12,026 nt of DNA. Source: an uncultured Bacteroidota bacterium (GTDB lineage Bacteria; Bacteroidota; Bacteroidia; Chitinophagales; Chitinophagaceae). The number at the start of each line of letters is the position of its first letter. The first letter of the stretch is position 1. Below the pieces are notes generated by a model. That model was given only the letters and a program-made list of their open reading frames with translations, was not told where the DNA came from and did no database searches. A program made the translations under genes and the position numbers. Shown here piece by piece: positions 1 through 6,345 of this stretch. The stretch spans positions 1-12,026 of the forward strand of contig CAIJZG010000003.1 in the NCBI GenBank assembly GCA_903825065.1, read 5' to 3'.

Positions 1-315
1 GCCATTATCGCTAAACCATTTAATAGCTTTAATACCATCTTTAATCATCGGCACTTTCACCACAATATTGGGATGAATAGCAGCTAGTTTTTTACCTTCC
101 GCTACCATTGACTCGAAATCAGTAGATAACACTTCTGCACTAATATCACCATCTACAATTTCACAAATCGCTTTATAGTGATCTGCTATAGCAGCTTCGC
201 CCTTTACTCCTTCTTTAGCCATTAAAGAAGGATTAGTTGTAACCCCATCTAAAATACCTAATTCACTAGCTTCTTTAATCTGAGCTAAATTACCCGTGTC
301 GATAAAAAATTTCAT
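1..315 (-). CDS. fsa: Fructose-6-phosphate aldolase / transaldolase-like protein, 3' end truncated by window
   Basis: Only the first 105 residues are in the window; the family usually has about 215-220, so roughly half the gene lies beyond position 1. The protein begins MKFFIDTGNL, has the typical GVTTNPSL motif at residues 24-31, and has VVKVPM at 85-90, where Lys87 should be the Schiff-base lysine of this class I aldolase fold. Members cleave or form fructose 6-phosphate (dihydroxyacetone plus glyceraldehyde 3-phosphate) or act as small transaldolases in the non-oxidative pentose phosphate pathway; the choice cannot be made from the N-terminal half. It is a cytoplasmic enzyme. The gene lies about 130 nt downstream of the SRP RNA on the same strand, beyond that RNA's U-tract, so it probably has its own promoter. 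I saw no convincing TAnnTTTG box for it. Family assignment is secure; aldolase versus transaldolase is not. Confidence 0.9.
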   Translation of the reverse strand, partial: MKFFIDTGNLAQIKEASELGILDGVTTNPSLMAKEGVKGEAAIADHYKAICEIVDGDISAEVLSTDFESMVAEGKKLAAIHPNIVVKVPMIKDGIKAIKWFSDNG

Positions 316-414
316 CTTCTTAATTTTAATATTTTGAAATGGAAAGATTTGTCAGTTTTAGGAGTATGAGCAAATAAAAGCTCTACAAAATCGTTAATTT
401 TTCCCCTTATGGGC

Positions 415-441
415 TCGTGAATATCTTACACCTATTCACGA
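415..441. repeat. Perfect 9-bp inverted repeat between SRP RNA and fsa
   Basis: TCGTGAATA at 415-423 is matched by its exact reverse complement TATTCACGA at 433-441, with a 9-nt spacer. It starts right after the U-tract of the SRP RNA (minus-strand sense) and about 100 nt upstream of the fsa start. No U-tract follows it on the minus strand, so it is not an obvious intrinsic terminator in that direction. On the plus strand it is followed by an A-rich run. It could be an operator, an RNA-processing hairpin or a transcript-end stabiliser. The symmetry is visible; the function is not. Confidence 0.5.
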
Positions 442-444
442 AAG

Positions 445-547
445 AAAAAAAATGGCAGGCTACTCACATCGCACCGCTCAACCACCTATCCTTGCTGTAT
501 TCCTACCCTGGGGAGATTCAGCAGGAGCTGGTCGTGTAAGACCTGCC
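445..547 (-). ncRNA. ffs: Signal recognition particle RNA, small bacterial type (4.5S)
   Basis: Read on the minus strand, positions 510-493 give CAGG-GUA-GGAA-UAC-AGCA: a GGAA tetraloop on a GUA/UAC stem, flanked by the CAGG and AGCA strands of the symmetric loop. This is the Ffh-binding tip of helix 8, arranged as in E. coli 4.5S RNA (CAGG-UCC-GGAA-GGA-AGCA). The molecule closes with GGCAGG (547-542) pairing with CCUGCC (459-454), followed by eight U at 452-445 as an intrinsic termination signal. The resulting RNA of about 100 nt fits the small SRP class without an Alu domain. It binds Ffh and directs signal-sequence-bearing ribosomes to FtsY and SecYEG. The 5' end near 547 comes from the closing helix and the upstream -7 box; either end may be off by a few bases. 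Confidence 0.93.
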
Positions 548-551
548 GCGG

Positions 552-559
552 CAAAAGTA
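552..559 (-). promoter_or_regulatory. -7 box of the SRP RNA promoter
   Basis: TACTTTTG (559 down to 552, minus strand) matches the Bacteroidota sigma-A -7 consensus TAnnTTTG exactly and lies 4 nt before the first base of the SRP closing helix at 547, a normal distance to the start site. No TTG sits at the usual -33 distance; that region is A/T-rich instead. The -7 call is fairly strong because of its position; the promoter as a whole is inferred. Confidence 0.6.
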
Positions 560-563
560 AGGT

Positions 564-617
564 TTGAGCGTTAATTTTTCGATTTTTTTTAAATTATATC
601 GATAAATAATTGCTCAA
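564..617. terminator. Long imperfect hairpin between plug gene and SRP RNA, possible terminator
   Basis: TTGAGC at 564-569 pairs with GCTCAA at 612-617. The arms continue inward (570-583 against 598-611) with about 10 of 14 positions complementary, including an ATCGAT/ATCGAT end, around an A/T-rich loop. On the minus strand it begins directly at the stop codon of the plug gene (618-620) and ends just upstream of the SRP -7 box. It may end transcription of the plug gene before the SRP promoter. The loop and inner stem carry runs of T or A, but there is no classic GC stem followed by a U-tract, so the terminator role is tentative. Confidence 0.4.
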
Positions 618-1886
618 CTATCTTCCAAACCTTGAATTCACAGAGGCTATGCCCACCAACTCATCATGCCTTCCATTAAGAGATCTATAATACACTAATA
701 TGGAATACTCATTTTCAGTTTCCCAATAATTCCCTTCAGTTATTGAGACATCTGAAGGAGCATCAGGTTCTTGTTTATCTTTTGTTACATAGGCGTAACT
801 ATAATAGCCCTGTTTTAAGAATAAGTTTTTAATATACCCCCCCTCTGAAGACGAGAACTCCATTAATGAACTATCACTAATTTGATTGCCAGTTAATTCC
901 CCAATTAGATGAACCGATTTGCCTTGTAGGGCTTGTTTGCCAGGAGGAATAAAACTAAAATGAACCCATGCATAATCAGTCTGCCACCACGGATTTACAG
1001 ACTCAGTTGTATTAATTTCGGTATAACCGTTTCTATCTGCAAAATTGATATAGGCAAAATTATTCCTTGCCTGATCCGGCTTCAAATAAATCTTAAACGG
1101 TTCTTCTGTCCTATCTACCTTTGCAATTCGATCTGATTCAAAACGAAAGCTTTGCAAATCAGCCCATCGAAATTCTTTTCCAGCTTGAAACAAATAATCC
1201 ATCTCTCCATTAAATTCGTAAATATTTTCTTTGATGAATATGGGTTGTTTATTTACAACGGCATCGTCCCATCTGTTGTTTTGAAGTACTACTACTTTTA
1301 GTTGCTGAGGACTCATCAAATTCAGTGCCCTTGCTTCTACAGAGAACTGCAATTTTTGATGTGAATGCGACAATTGATTATCAAAAGGAACTTGTATTTG
1401 AGCGCCAATCGAAACCTTTTTATCTACCACCAATATTCTTTTAGTAAACGCTAATTTTGAAGTGTCTCCATCTTTATACACTTTTAACAAATAGTTTCCA
1501 CTTAAAATCGGAATTGAATTTCGTTCAGGTAACAATGCCTGATAGTGCACATATTTCATTGTGGTGATTGAAGCAACTCGATATTGATTAATCCGCACTT
1601 GATTAAATCCTTTTATAAAATCAAATGCATTCACATTTGCAGGAGTCCAATCAGAATTACACAATTCGTAGGAATAGAAATAATTTTGAGGATAGTCTAC
1701 TAAATCATCGAAATGTAATTCTAACTGGTCTGCAGAATTTAAATGGATAATTGGCTGACTAAACTGGTTGTTTTCCTGAAATAACTTAACGGCATTAATG
1801 GTAGAAGAGTATAATCTATCTGGCAACCGCTGTGCCTGAGCAGTTAATAAGATTAACAATAAAAAAAGGGCAATCAATAACTTCAT
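618..1886 (-). CDS. Type IX secretion system plug protein (DUF5103 family)
   Basis: This 422-residue protein has a clear signal peptide (MKLLIALFLLLILLTAQA, cleavage likely before Gln19), so it is exported. The remainder resembles the Bacteroidota family once called DUF5103 and now described as the type IX secretion plug: an N-terminal beta-rich domain at about 20-155 (with YFYSYELCNSDW and SGNYLLKVYKDGD stretches), then a second beta-rich part ending near NEYSILVYYRSLNGRHDELVG. In the Flavobacterium translocon structure, this protein closes the periplasmic side of the SprA pore when no substrate is engaged. I assign it by remembered family pattern rather than by a short catalytic motif. The start at 1886 gives a complete signal peptide. 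No other T9SS core gene (sprA, porV, gldKLMN) is in the window, which is usual because T9SS genes are scattered. It is divergent from the permease gene at 1988. Confidence 0.82.
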   Translation of the reverse strand: MKLLIALFLLLILLTAQAQRLPDRLYSSTINAVKLFQENNQFSQPIIHLNSADQLELHFDDLVDYPQNYFYSYELCNSDWTPANVNAFDFIKGFNQVRINQYRVASITTMKYVHYQALLPERNSIPILSGNYLLKVYKDGDTSKLAFTKRILVVDKKVSIGAQIQVPFDNQLSHSHQKLQFSVEARALNLMSPQQLKVVVLQNNRWDDAVVNKQPIFIKENIYEFNGEMDYLFQAGKEFRWADLQSFRFESDRIAKVDRTEEPFKIYLKPDQARNNFAYINFADRNGYTEINTTESVNPWWQTDYAWVHFSFIPPGKQALQGKSVHLIGELTGNQISDSSLMEFSSSEGGYIKNLFLKQGYYSYAYVTKDKQEPDAPSDVSITEGNYWETENEYSILVYYRSLNGRHDELVGIASVNSRFGR

Positions 1887-1936
1887 ATCATAAAATAAAG
1901 CTTAAAATTACAACATTACTAAGAGCAATAAAAGCT

Positions 1937-1968
1937 TTTGCTGCATTCGAGGAGGCAATGTAGTTTTG
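1937..1968 (+). promoter_or_regulatory. Bacteroidota sigma-A promoter of the LolC/E-like gene
   Basis: TTTG at 1937-1940, a 20-nt spacer, then TAGTTTTG at 1961-1968 match both elements of the consensus TTTG-N(about 20)-TAnnTTTG. The predicted start of transcription is near 1973-1975, only about 13-15 nt before the TTG start codon at 1988. A GGAGG at 1951-1955 lies between the two boxes, upstream of the transcript start, so it cannot act as a ribosome binding site for this gene. Confidence 0.65.
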
Positions 1969-1987
1969 AGTTACTAAAACCCATTTC

Positions 1988-3220
1988 TTGAGTCTTGCCT
2001 TTAATATCGCCAAAAAGATCGCATTCACTAAGCAAAAATCGTTTGCAAGATTTATTATCCGTCTCTCCATAGCCGCTACCGCCGTTAGCGTTATGTCGAT
2101 GATCATTACTTTGGCATTTGTGAATGGATTCCAGCAGACTGTTTCCAGCAAGGTTTTTAGCTTTTGGGGGCATATTCGAGTACAAAAATTCGAACCCAAT
2201 AAGTCATTAGTAGCAGAAGAAACTCCCATTAAAAAAAACAAACAAGTTGAAGATATTATCAGACAGGAAACCGGTGTATTTCAATTACAAACTTTCGCTA
2301 CAAAGTCGGCAATAATTGAAAAGAACAAAGAGATTGAAGGAGTTTTATTGAAGGGAATTGAACCGAATTATGATAGTTCACAACTTAAACCCTTTATAAA
2401 AGAAGGGCATTGGTTACATTTCAATGATAGTACTTATAGTAAAGACATCATTGTTTCTGCACAGTTAGCCAAACAATTAAAATTAAAACTGTACGACACG
2501 ATTCATATTTATTTTATTTCCAGCATTGATGGTAGTAGAAATTATAGAAAACTTTCTGTTTCAGCTATCTACAAAACAGGAATTGAAGAGTATGACAAAC
2601 TCTTTGTCATTGGCGATCAACAGCTCATTCGCAAGATGGGAAATTGGGCCTCTGATGAAACTGGGGGTTATGAAATTTTCGTAATTGATTATCATCAAAT
2701 GGATAGTATTTCTGCTCACTTGGCAGAAAAATTACCACCCGAATGGATGAGCAAAACGATAAGAGAAGTATATCCAAATATATTTGATTGGTTAAATATT
2801 CAAGATGTAAATCGGAATGTTATTTTTGTAGTGATGGCATTAGTAGCCATCATTAATTTAATTACCTGCTTATTGATTTTGATTTTAGAAAGAACAAGAA
2901 TGGTAGGTATCCTAAAGGCTTTAGGGGCAAATGACTGGTTAATTCAAAAGTTATTTCTATATCATGCAAGTGTCATAACTATTGCAGGTATTGGTATTGG
3001 TTTTGTAGCAGGAATAGGAATTTGTTTTATTCAAAAATACTCTGGTCTCATTAAATTGGACGAGTCGTCTTATTATGTGTCAGAAGCTCCTATTTATATC
3101 ATCTGGTGGCAAGTAATTGCAGTATGCATCAGCACTGCAGTTGTTTGTTATTTATCGCTTATAATTCCAACTTGGATCATCAAAAGAATTCAACCAACAA
3201 AAGCAATACAGTTCCGTTAA
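1988..3220 (+). CDS. FtsX/LolC-LolE-type ABC transporter permease, TTG start
   Basis: The protein has 410 residues with the LolC/E topology: a membrane segment at about 22-46, a large periplasmic domain (about 50-270), then three segments near 277-300, 324-349 and 370-398. Directly after the second segment, ERTRMVGILKALGA (301-314) is the cytoplasmic coupling region typical of FtsX-domain permeases, and the C-terminus PTKAIQFR is family-like. Such permeases work as dimers with a LolD-type ATPase, releasing lipoproteins from the inner membrane or acting as mechanotransmission pumps; no ATPase is encoded nearby, so the exact role is open. The frame upstream of residue 1 holds no ATG or GTG before a TGA at 1967-1969, and the next residues already match the family N-terminus, so TTG at 1988 is the best start. 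It has its own promoter and converges with the methyltransferase gene (6 bp between stop codons). Confidence 0.85.
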   Translation: MSLAFNIAKKIAFTKQKSFARFIIRLSIAATAVSVMSMIITLAFVNGFQQTVSSKVFSFWGHIRVQKFEPNKSLVAEETPIKKNKQVEDIIRQETGVFQLQTFATKSAIIEKNKEIEGVLLKGIEPNYDSSQLKPFIKEGHWLHFNDSTYSKDIIVSAQLAKQLKLKLYDTIHIYFISSIDGSRNYRKLSVSAIYKTGIEEYDKLFVIGDQQLIRKMGNWASDETGGYEIFVIDYHQMDSISAHLAEKLPPEWMSKTIREVYPNIFDWLNIQDVNRNVIFVVMALVAIINLITCLLILILERTRMVGILKALGANDWLIQKLFLYHASVITIAGIGIGFVAGIGICFIQKYSGLIKLDESSYYVSEAPIYIIWWQVIAVCISTAVVCYLSLIIPTWIIKRIQPTKAIQFR

Positions 3221-3226
3221 TCGATG

Positions 3227-3952
3227 TTATTTTTCGCAGAGATGAGATAATAAAATGCCAGTAGCAACTGCCGCATTTAATGATTCTGCTTGTCCGATTC
3301 TTGGTATGGTTACAGCTTTAGTAATAAAAGGCAACGTTGTTTCTCTGATTCCTTTTGATTCATTACCTATTATCAATATCCCTTCTTTTAAAGGACTTAT
3401 CTGATTAATAGATTGTCCCTTTAAAAGTGCCCCATAAATAGGCATATTAATTGATGAAAGTATTTCAGTCAGGTTGCGATACCAGCATTTTACCCGAATA
3501 AAACTTCCCATCGTACTTTGGATAACTTTAGGATTATAAAATTCTACCGTATCCTCGCTGGCAATAATTTGAGAAATACCAAACCAATCGGCAATTCTTA
3601 TAATCGTTCCCAAATTGCCAGGATCTTGTAATCCATCAAGCACTATACTAACCTTATTTTTAAAAACTGGCTCACCCAAATCTGTTTTTTGACGGCACAT
3701 TAGTAATACTTCATTCGGAGTTTGAAGGGTACTCATTTTGCCTAACTCAATTTCTGTAACAACGGTAGCCTCAACATCCACCTTATTTTCAGCCAGCCAT
3801 TCTTCTGTTGCATACAACTTTTCAACCTGATAGTCGCTATTCAAAAGCTCCCTGGCAAGCTTGGGACCTTCCGCTAAAAACAGCCCTTCTTGTGCTCTTT
3901 GTTTTTTCTGGCACAAAGATTGAATATATTTGAGTTCATTTTTGCTTAACAT
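3227..3952 (-). CDS. SpoU/TrmH-family RNA 2'-O-methyltransferase
   Basis: The 241-residue protein shows the SPOUT-fold signature in order: an N-terminal substrate-binding domain at 1-95 (LSKNELKYIQSL, FLAEGPKLARELL), motif 1 LDGLQDPGNLGTIIRIADWFG (105-125, with Asn113 and Arg119), NPKVIQSTMGSFIRV (140-154), motif 2 IIGNESKGI (194-202, with Glu198) and motif 3 IPRIGQAESLNAAVATGILLS (216-236), which forms the knot and holds S-adenosylmethionine. It should methylate a ribose 2'-OH in rRNA or tRNA. The exact target (RlmB-like G2251 of 23S rRNA, or another site) cannot be read from the sequence. The length is normal. The gene diverges from tamL with only 5 bp between start codons; its own promoter would lie inside tamL, where TAACTTTA (3982-3975) is an imperfect -7 candidate. 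This methyltransferase/TamL neighbourhood is, to my recollection, common in Bacteroidota. Confidence 0.9.
   Translation of the reverse strand: MLSKNELKYIQSLCQKKQRAQEGLFLAEGPKLARELLNSDYQVEKLYATEEWLAENKVDVEATVVTEIELGKMSTLQTPNEVLLMCRQKTDLGEPVFKNKVSIVLDGLQDPGNLGTIIRIADWFGISQIIASEDTVEFYNPKVIQSTMGSFIRVKCWYRNLTEILSSINMPIYGALLKGQSINQISPLKEGILIIGNESKGIRETTLPFITKAVTIPRIGQAESLNAAVATGILLSHLCEK
3898..3932 (+). promoter_or_regulatory. Promoter of tamL, inside the methyltransferase coding region
   Basis: TATATTTG at 3925-3932 is an exact TAnnTTTG box, preceded by TTTG at 3898-3901 with a 23-nt spacer, slightly longer than ideal. Transcription would start near 3937-3939, leaving a leader of about 20 nt before the ATG at 3958. 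Both boxes lie within the first codons of the methyltransferase gene on the opposite strand, so the two genes' start regions overlap physically. Confidence 0.5.
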
Positions 3953-3957
3953 AACAT

Positions 3958-6345
3958 ATGCGTTTCACCGGGGTTAAAGTTAATAGGTTTTTGTTTCTAA
4001 TAGAGATCATCTCTTTATTACAATTGATTTCTTGTTCAGAGGAACGCAGAACCAGTGTAAAAGATTACCCGTCTAATACCGCATTTATCTATTCAAATAA
4101 AGTGGTAGTGAATGGCGCCAGTTCTAAAGACGAAAAGAAAAGATTAGTGATGGATCTTGATAATTATTGGGATGATAGTCTAAAAGCAAGAAAAGAACAA
4201 AGAGTATTGTTCTGGTATCGCATCAAAAACCCACCTTCCTTTGATACAGCCAACGTAACCAGATCTAGAAACTTCATGACCGCCTATTTGAATTCACAGG
4301 GTTATTACTATTCGAATATTAAAGACAGTATCCGATTTGATACTTTAGACAATCAAATAAGAGTTCATGCATTGATGTATGTAACTCCAGGAAAAAATAT
4401 CACGATTGATTCAATCGATTATCAATTAGATGATTCTAGTTTACAAGCCCTTACTTTTCAAAAAATGAAAAGTACACTTTTAAAAAAAGGGGATAATTAT
4501 AGTAAACAAATCATGAATGATGAACTTGATAGATTAATCAAAATTTATCGCGACAAAGGCTATTATAAATTCACTAAGGAAGATATATATGCAGAAGTAG
4601 ATAGTTCTGATATCAGTTTAATGAATATTACGTTGAGTCCTTATAAGCAAGCACAATTAATTGCAGCAACCGCGAGAAAACGGCTAGAAAATCCTCAATG
4701 GGATATTTCCATAAAAAAAAGACCCACTTACGATTCAAGCAAGCTTATACAATATTCGATAGGCAATATTTATTTTTACCCTGAAACAAAACTTAGTGAC
4801 ATATCAGATAGTCTTCAATTTGACAAAAGCTTTTCGGAAGAACAAATAGGCAATGTATGGATGCGTTATAAACAAGGAAAATTTAAATATAGCCCATTAA
4901 AAGAACACACATTTTTTGCTCATGGAGAAATCTACAATGAGTCGCTCTATTTTAAATCAATGAATACACTTGGTCAGGTTGGTGCTTGGCAACAAGTGGA
5001 TGGCAAGATTGTACCAAGAGATAAAGACACACTTGATTTTTATTTTTTCCTGACTCCTACTTTAAAACAAAACTTTACAGTTGATTTGGAGGGAAGCAGA
5101 AATACTGGAGATATTGGCGCTGGAAATCTGTTCGGAATATCAACAAATTTGTCATACAGAAATAGAAATGTATGGAAGCAAGCCATTCAATCAGTTACAA
5201 ATTTCAGAACCGGAGTGGAATTAAATTTGAATTTAGGAAGTAGTAATTCTGCAAGTAATCAATTAGCTCAAACATTTAATATCAGTGCCGGGCAAACTTT
5301 TGCATTTCCGAGGTTGATTCAGCCATTTAATCGATGGAAAGGTTTAAGAACATTAGATACTAAAAGAACATTACTTTCTATCAACGCCTCGTATGTTGAC
5401 AGAAAAAATTATTATAAACTACATTCTATTGTAGGAAGCTGGGGTTATGAATGGAAAAAGGCTGAGAATACTTGGTTATTTAAACCTATCAATGTAGAAC
5501 TCTATTCTTTAGATACGCTTCCTGGCTTGGATACCCTCTTTATGAAAAATCCATTCTTACGAAATTCATTTAATACAGGTAATATATTTAGTCAGAGTTT
5601 ATCTTTTGTAAGAACATTTAATACTCCAAATGGGAAGAATCATTATCTCCGTTTGGGAGTGGAAGAAACGGGTTTATTGTTTGGTGCTATTCAACAATTG
5701 AAAGATAATATCTATCGATATATTAAATTAGAAGCAGAGTACAAACAAACAAAAAAATACCAGAAATCCATCTTAGCCTATCGAGCATTTGCTGGCTTTG
5801 GATATAATTATGGCACTTATCCCGGAAATAAGTCACCCTCGCTACCTTTCTTTAAACAGTTTTCGTTAGGTGGTCCTTATAGCATGCGTGCATGGGGATT
5901 AAGGCAATTAGGTTTAGGCAGTTCAACCACTTATGATAGTATTTCCACCAGCAGTTTCCGTGATCGATATGGAGATATGGCTTTAGAAGGAAACATTGAA
6001 TATCGTTTCAATATTGCCACTATAGCAGGTGTTAAAATTGGGAGTGCGCTGTATTCAGATATCGGTAATATCTGGAATGTAAAAAAGATTCCTAACGATC
6101 CCTCTTCAGTATTTTCTTTATCAAATTTAGGCAAGGATCTTGCAATTGGGATGGGTACTGGTGTGAGAATCGACTTTACTTATTTTATGATCAGATTGGA
6201 CTTTGCCTATAAAGTAAAAGACCCAGTGCGCATGGGCAATAACGGCTGGATGAGTATCAATAAATTTAATTGGACTGATGTTCGTCCTAACGGTTTACAA
6301 GTTCCAAATTTTGCATTACAATTGGGTATCGGCCTCCCCTTTTAA
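3958..6345 (+). CDS. tamL: TamL: lipoprotein-type BamA/TamA family outer membrane assembly protein
   Basis: The 795-residue protein begins with a lipoprotein signal (lipobox LISC, lipid Cys26), unlike proteobacterial TamA. Three POTRA-like regions follow, at about 45-140, 150-255 and 267-372; they contain the typical alternation of short helices and strands (for example NDELDRLIKIYRDKGYYKF). From about 370 to the end is a 16-strand Omp85 barrel. The loop-6 region reads SLGGPYSMRAWGLRQLG (636-652), with MRAW at 643-646 in place of the VRGF/Y motif, and the chain ends with a beta-signal closing on Phe795. Family knowledge: TamL with TamB forms the Bacteroidota version of the translocation and assembly module, which inserts outer membrane proteins or helps transport lipids. 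An acidic residue (Glu16) in the hydrophobic part of the signal is slightly unusual. A TAA at 3952-3954 blocks earlier starts. Its 3' end overlaps truB by 30 bp. Confidence 0.9.
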   Translation: MRFTGVKVNRFLFLIEIISLLQLISCSEERRTSVKDYPSNTAFIYSNKVVVNGASSKDEKKRLVMDLDNYWDDSLKARKEQRVLFWYRIKNPPSFDTANVTRSRNFMTAYLNSQGYYYSNIKDSIRFDTLDNQIRVHALMYVTPGKNITIDSIDYQLDDSSLQALTFQKMKSTLLKKGDNYSKQIMNDELDRLIKIYRDKGYYKFTKEDIYAEVDSSDISLMNITLSPYKQAQLIAATARKRLENPQWDISIKKRPTYDSSKLIQYSIGNIYFYPETKLSDISDSLQFDKSFSEEQIGNVWMRYKQGKFKYSPLKEHTFFAHGEIYNESLYFKSMNTLGQVGAWQQVDGKIVPRDKDTLDFYFFLTPTLKQNFTVDLEGSRNTGDIGAGNLFGISTNLSYRNRNVWKQAIQSVTNFRTGVELNLNLGSSNSASNQLAQTFNISAGQTFAFPRLIQPFNRWKGLRTLDTKRTLLSINASYVDRKNYYKLHSIVGSWGYEWKKAENTWLFKPINVELYSLDTLPGLDTLFMKNPFLRNSFNTGNIFSQSLSFVRTFNTPNGKNHYLRLGVEETGLLFGAIQQLKDNIYRYIKLEAEYKQTKKYQKSILAYRAFAGFGYNYGTYPGNKSPSLPFFKQFSLGGPYSMRAWGLRQLGLGSSTTYDSISTSSFRDRYGDMALEGNIEYRFNIATIAGVKIGSALYSDIGNIWNVKKIPNDPSSVFSLSNLGKDLAIGMGTGVRIDFTYFMIRLDFAYKVKDPVRMGNNGWMSINKFNWTDVRPNGLQVPNFALQLGIGLPF

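Noticed and set aside
933..1136. 67-codon plus-strand ORF inside the plug gene
   Set aside because: Lies wholly opposite a gene with a good signal peptide and family match; its translation shows no recognisable domain.
1951..1963. GGAGG followed by ATG-TAG, looking like a ribosome binding site with a start codon
   Set aside because: The ATG is followed at once by a stop, and the whole element lies upstream of the predicted start of transcription; the TAG is the beginning of the -7 box.
1888..2241. Minus-strand ORFs (to 2241 and 2185) opposite the start of the LolC/E-like gene
   Set aside because: They are antisense to the well-supported permease N-terminus and its promoter, and their translations resemble no family.
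5931..6134. 67-codon minus-strand ORF within tamL
   Set aside because: Shadow of the TamL barrel coding region with no motif or start context of its own.
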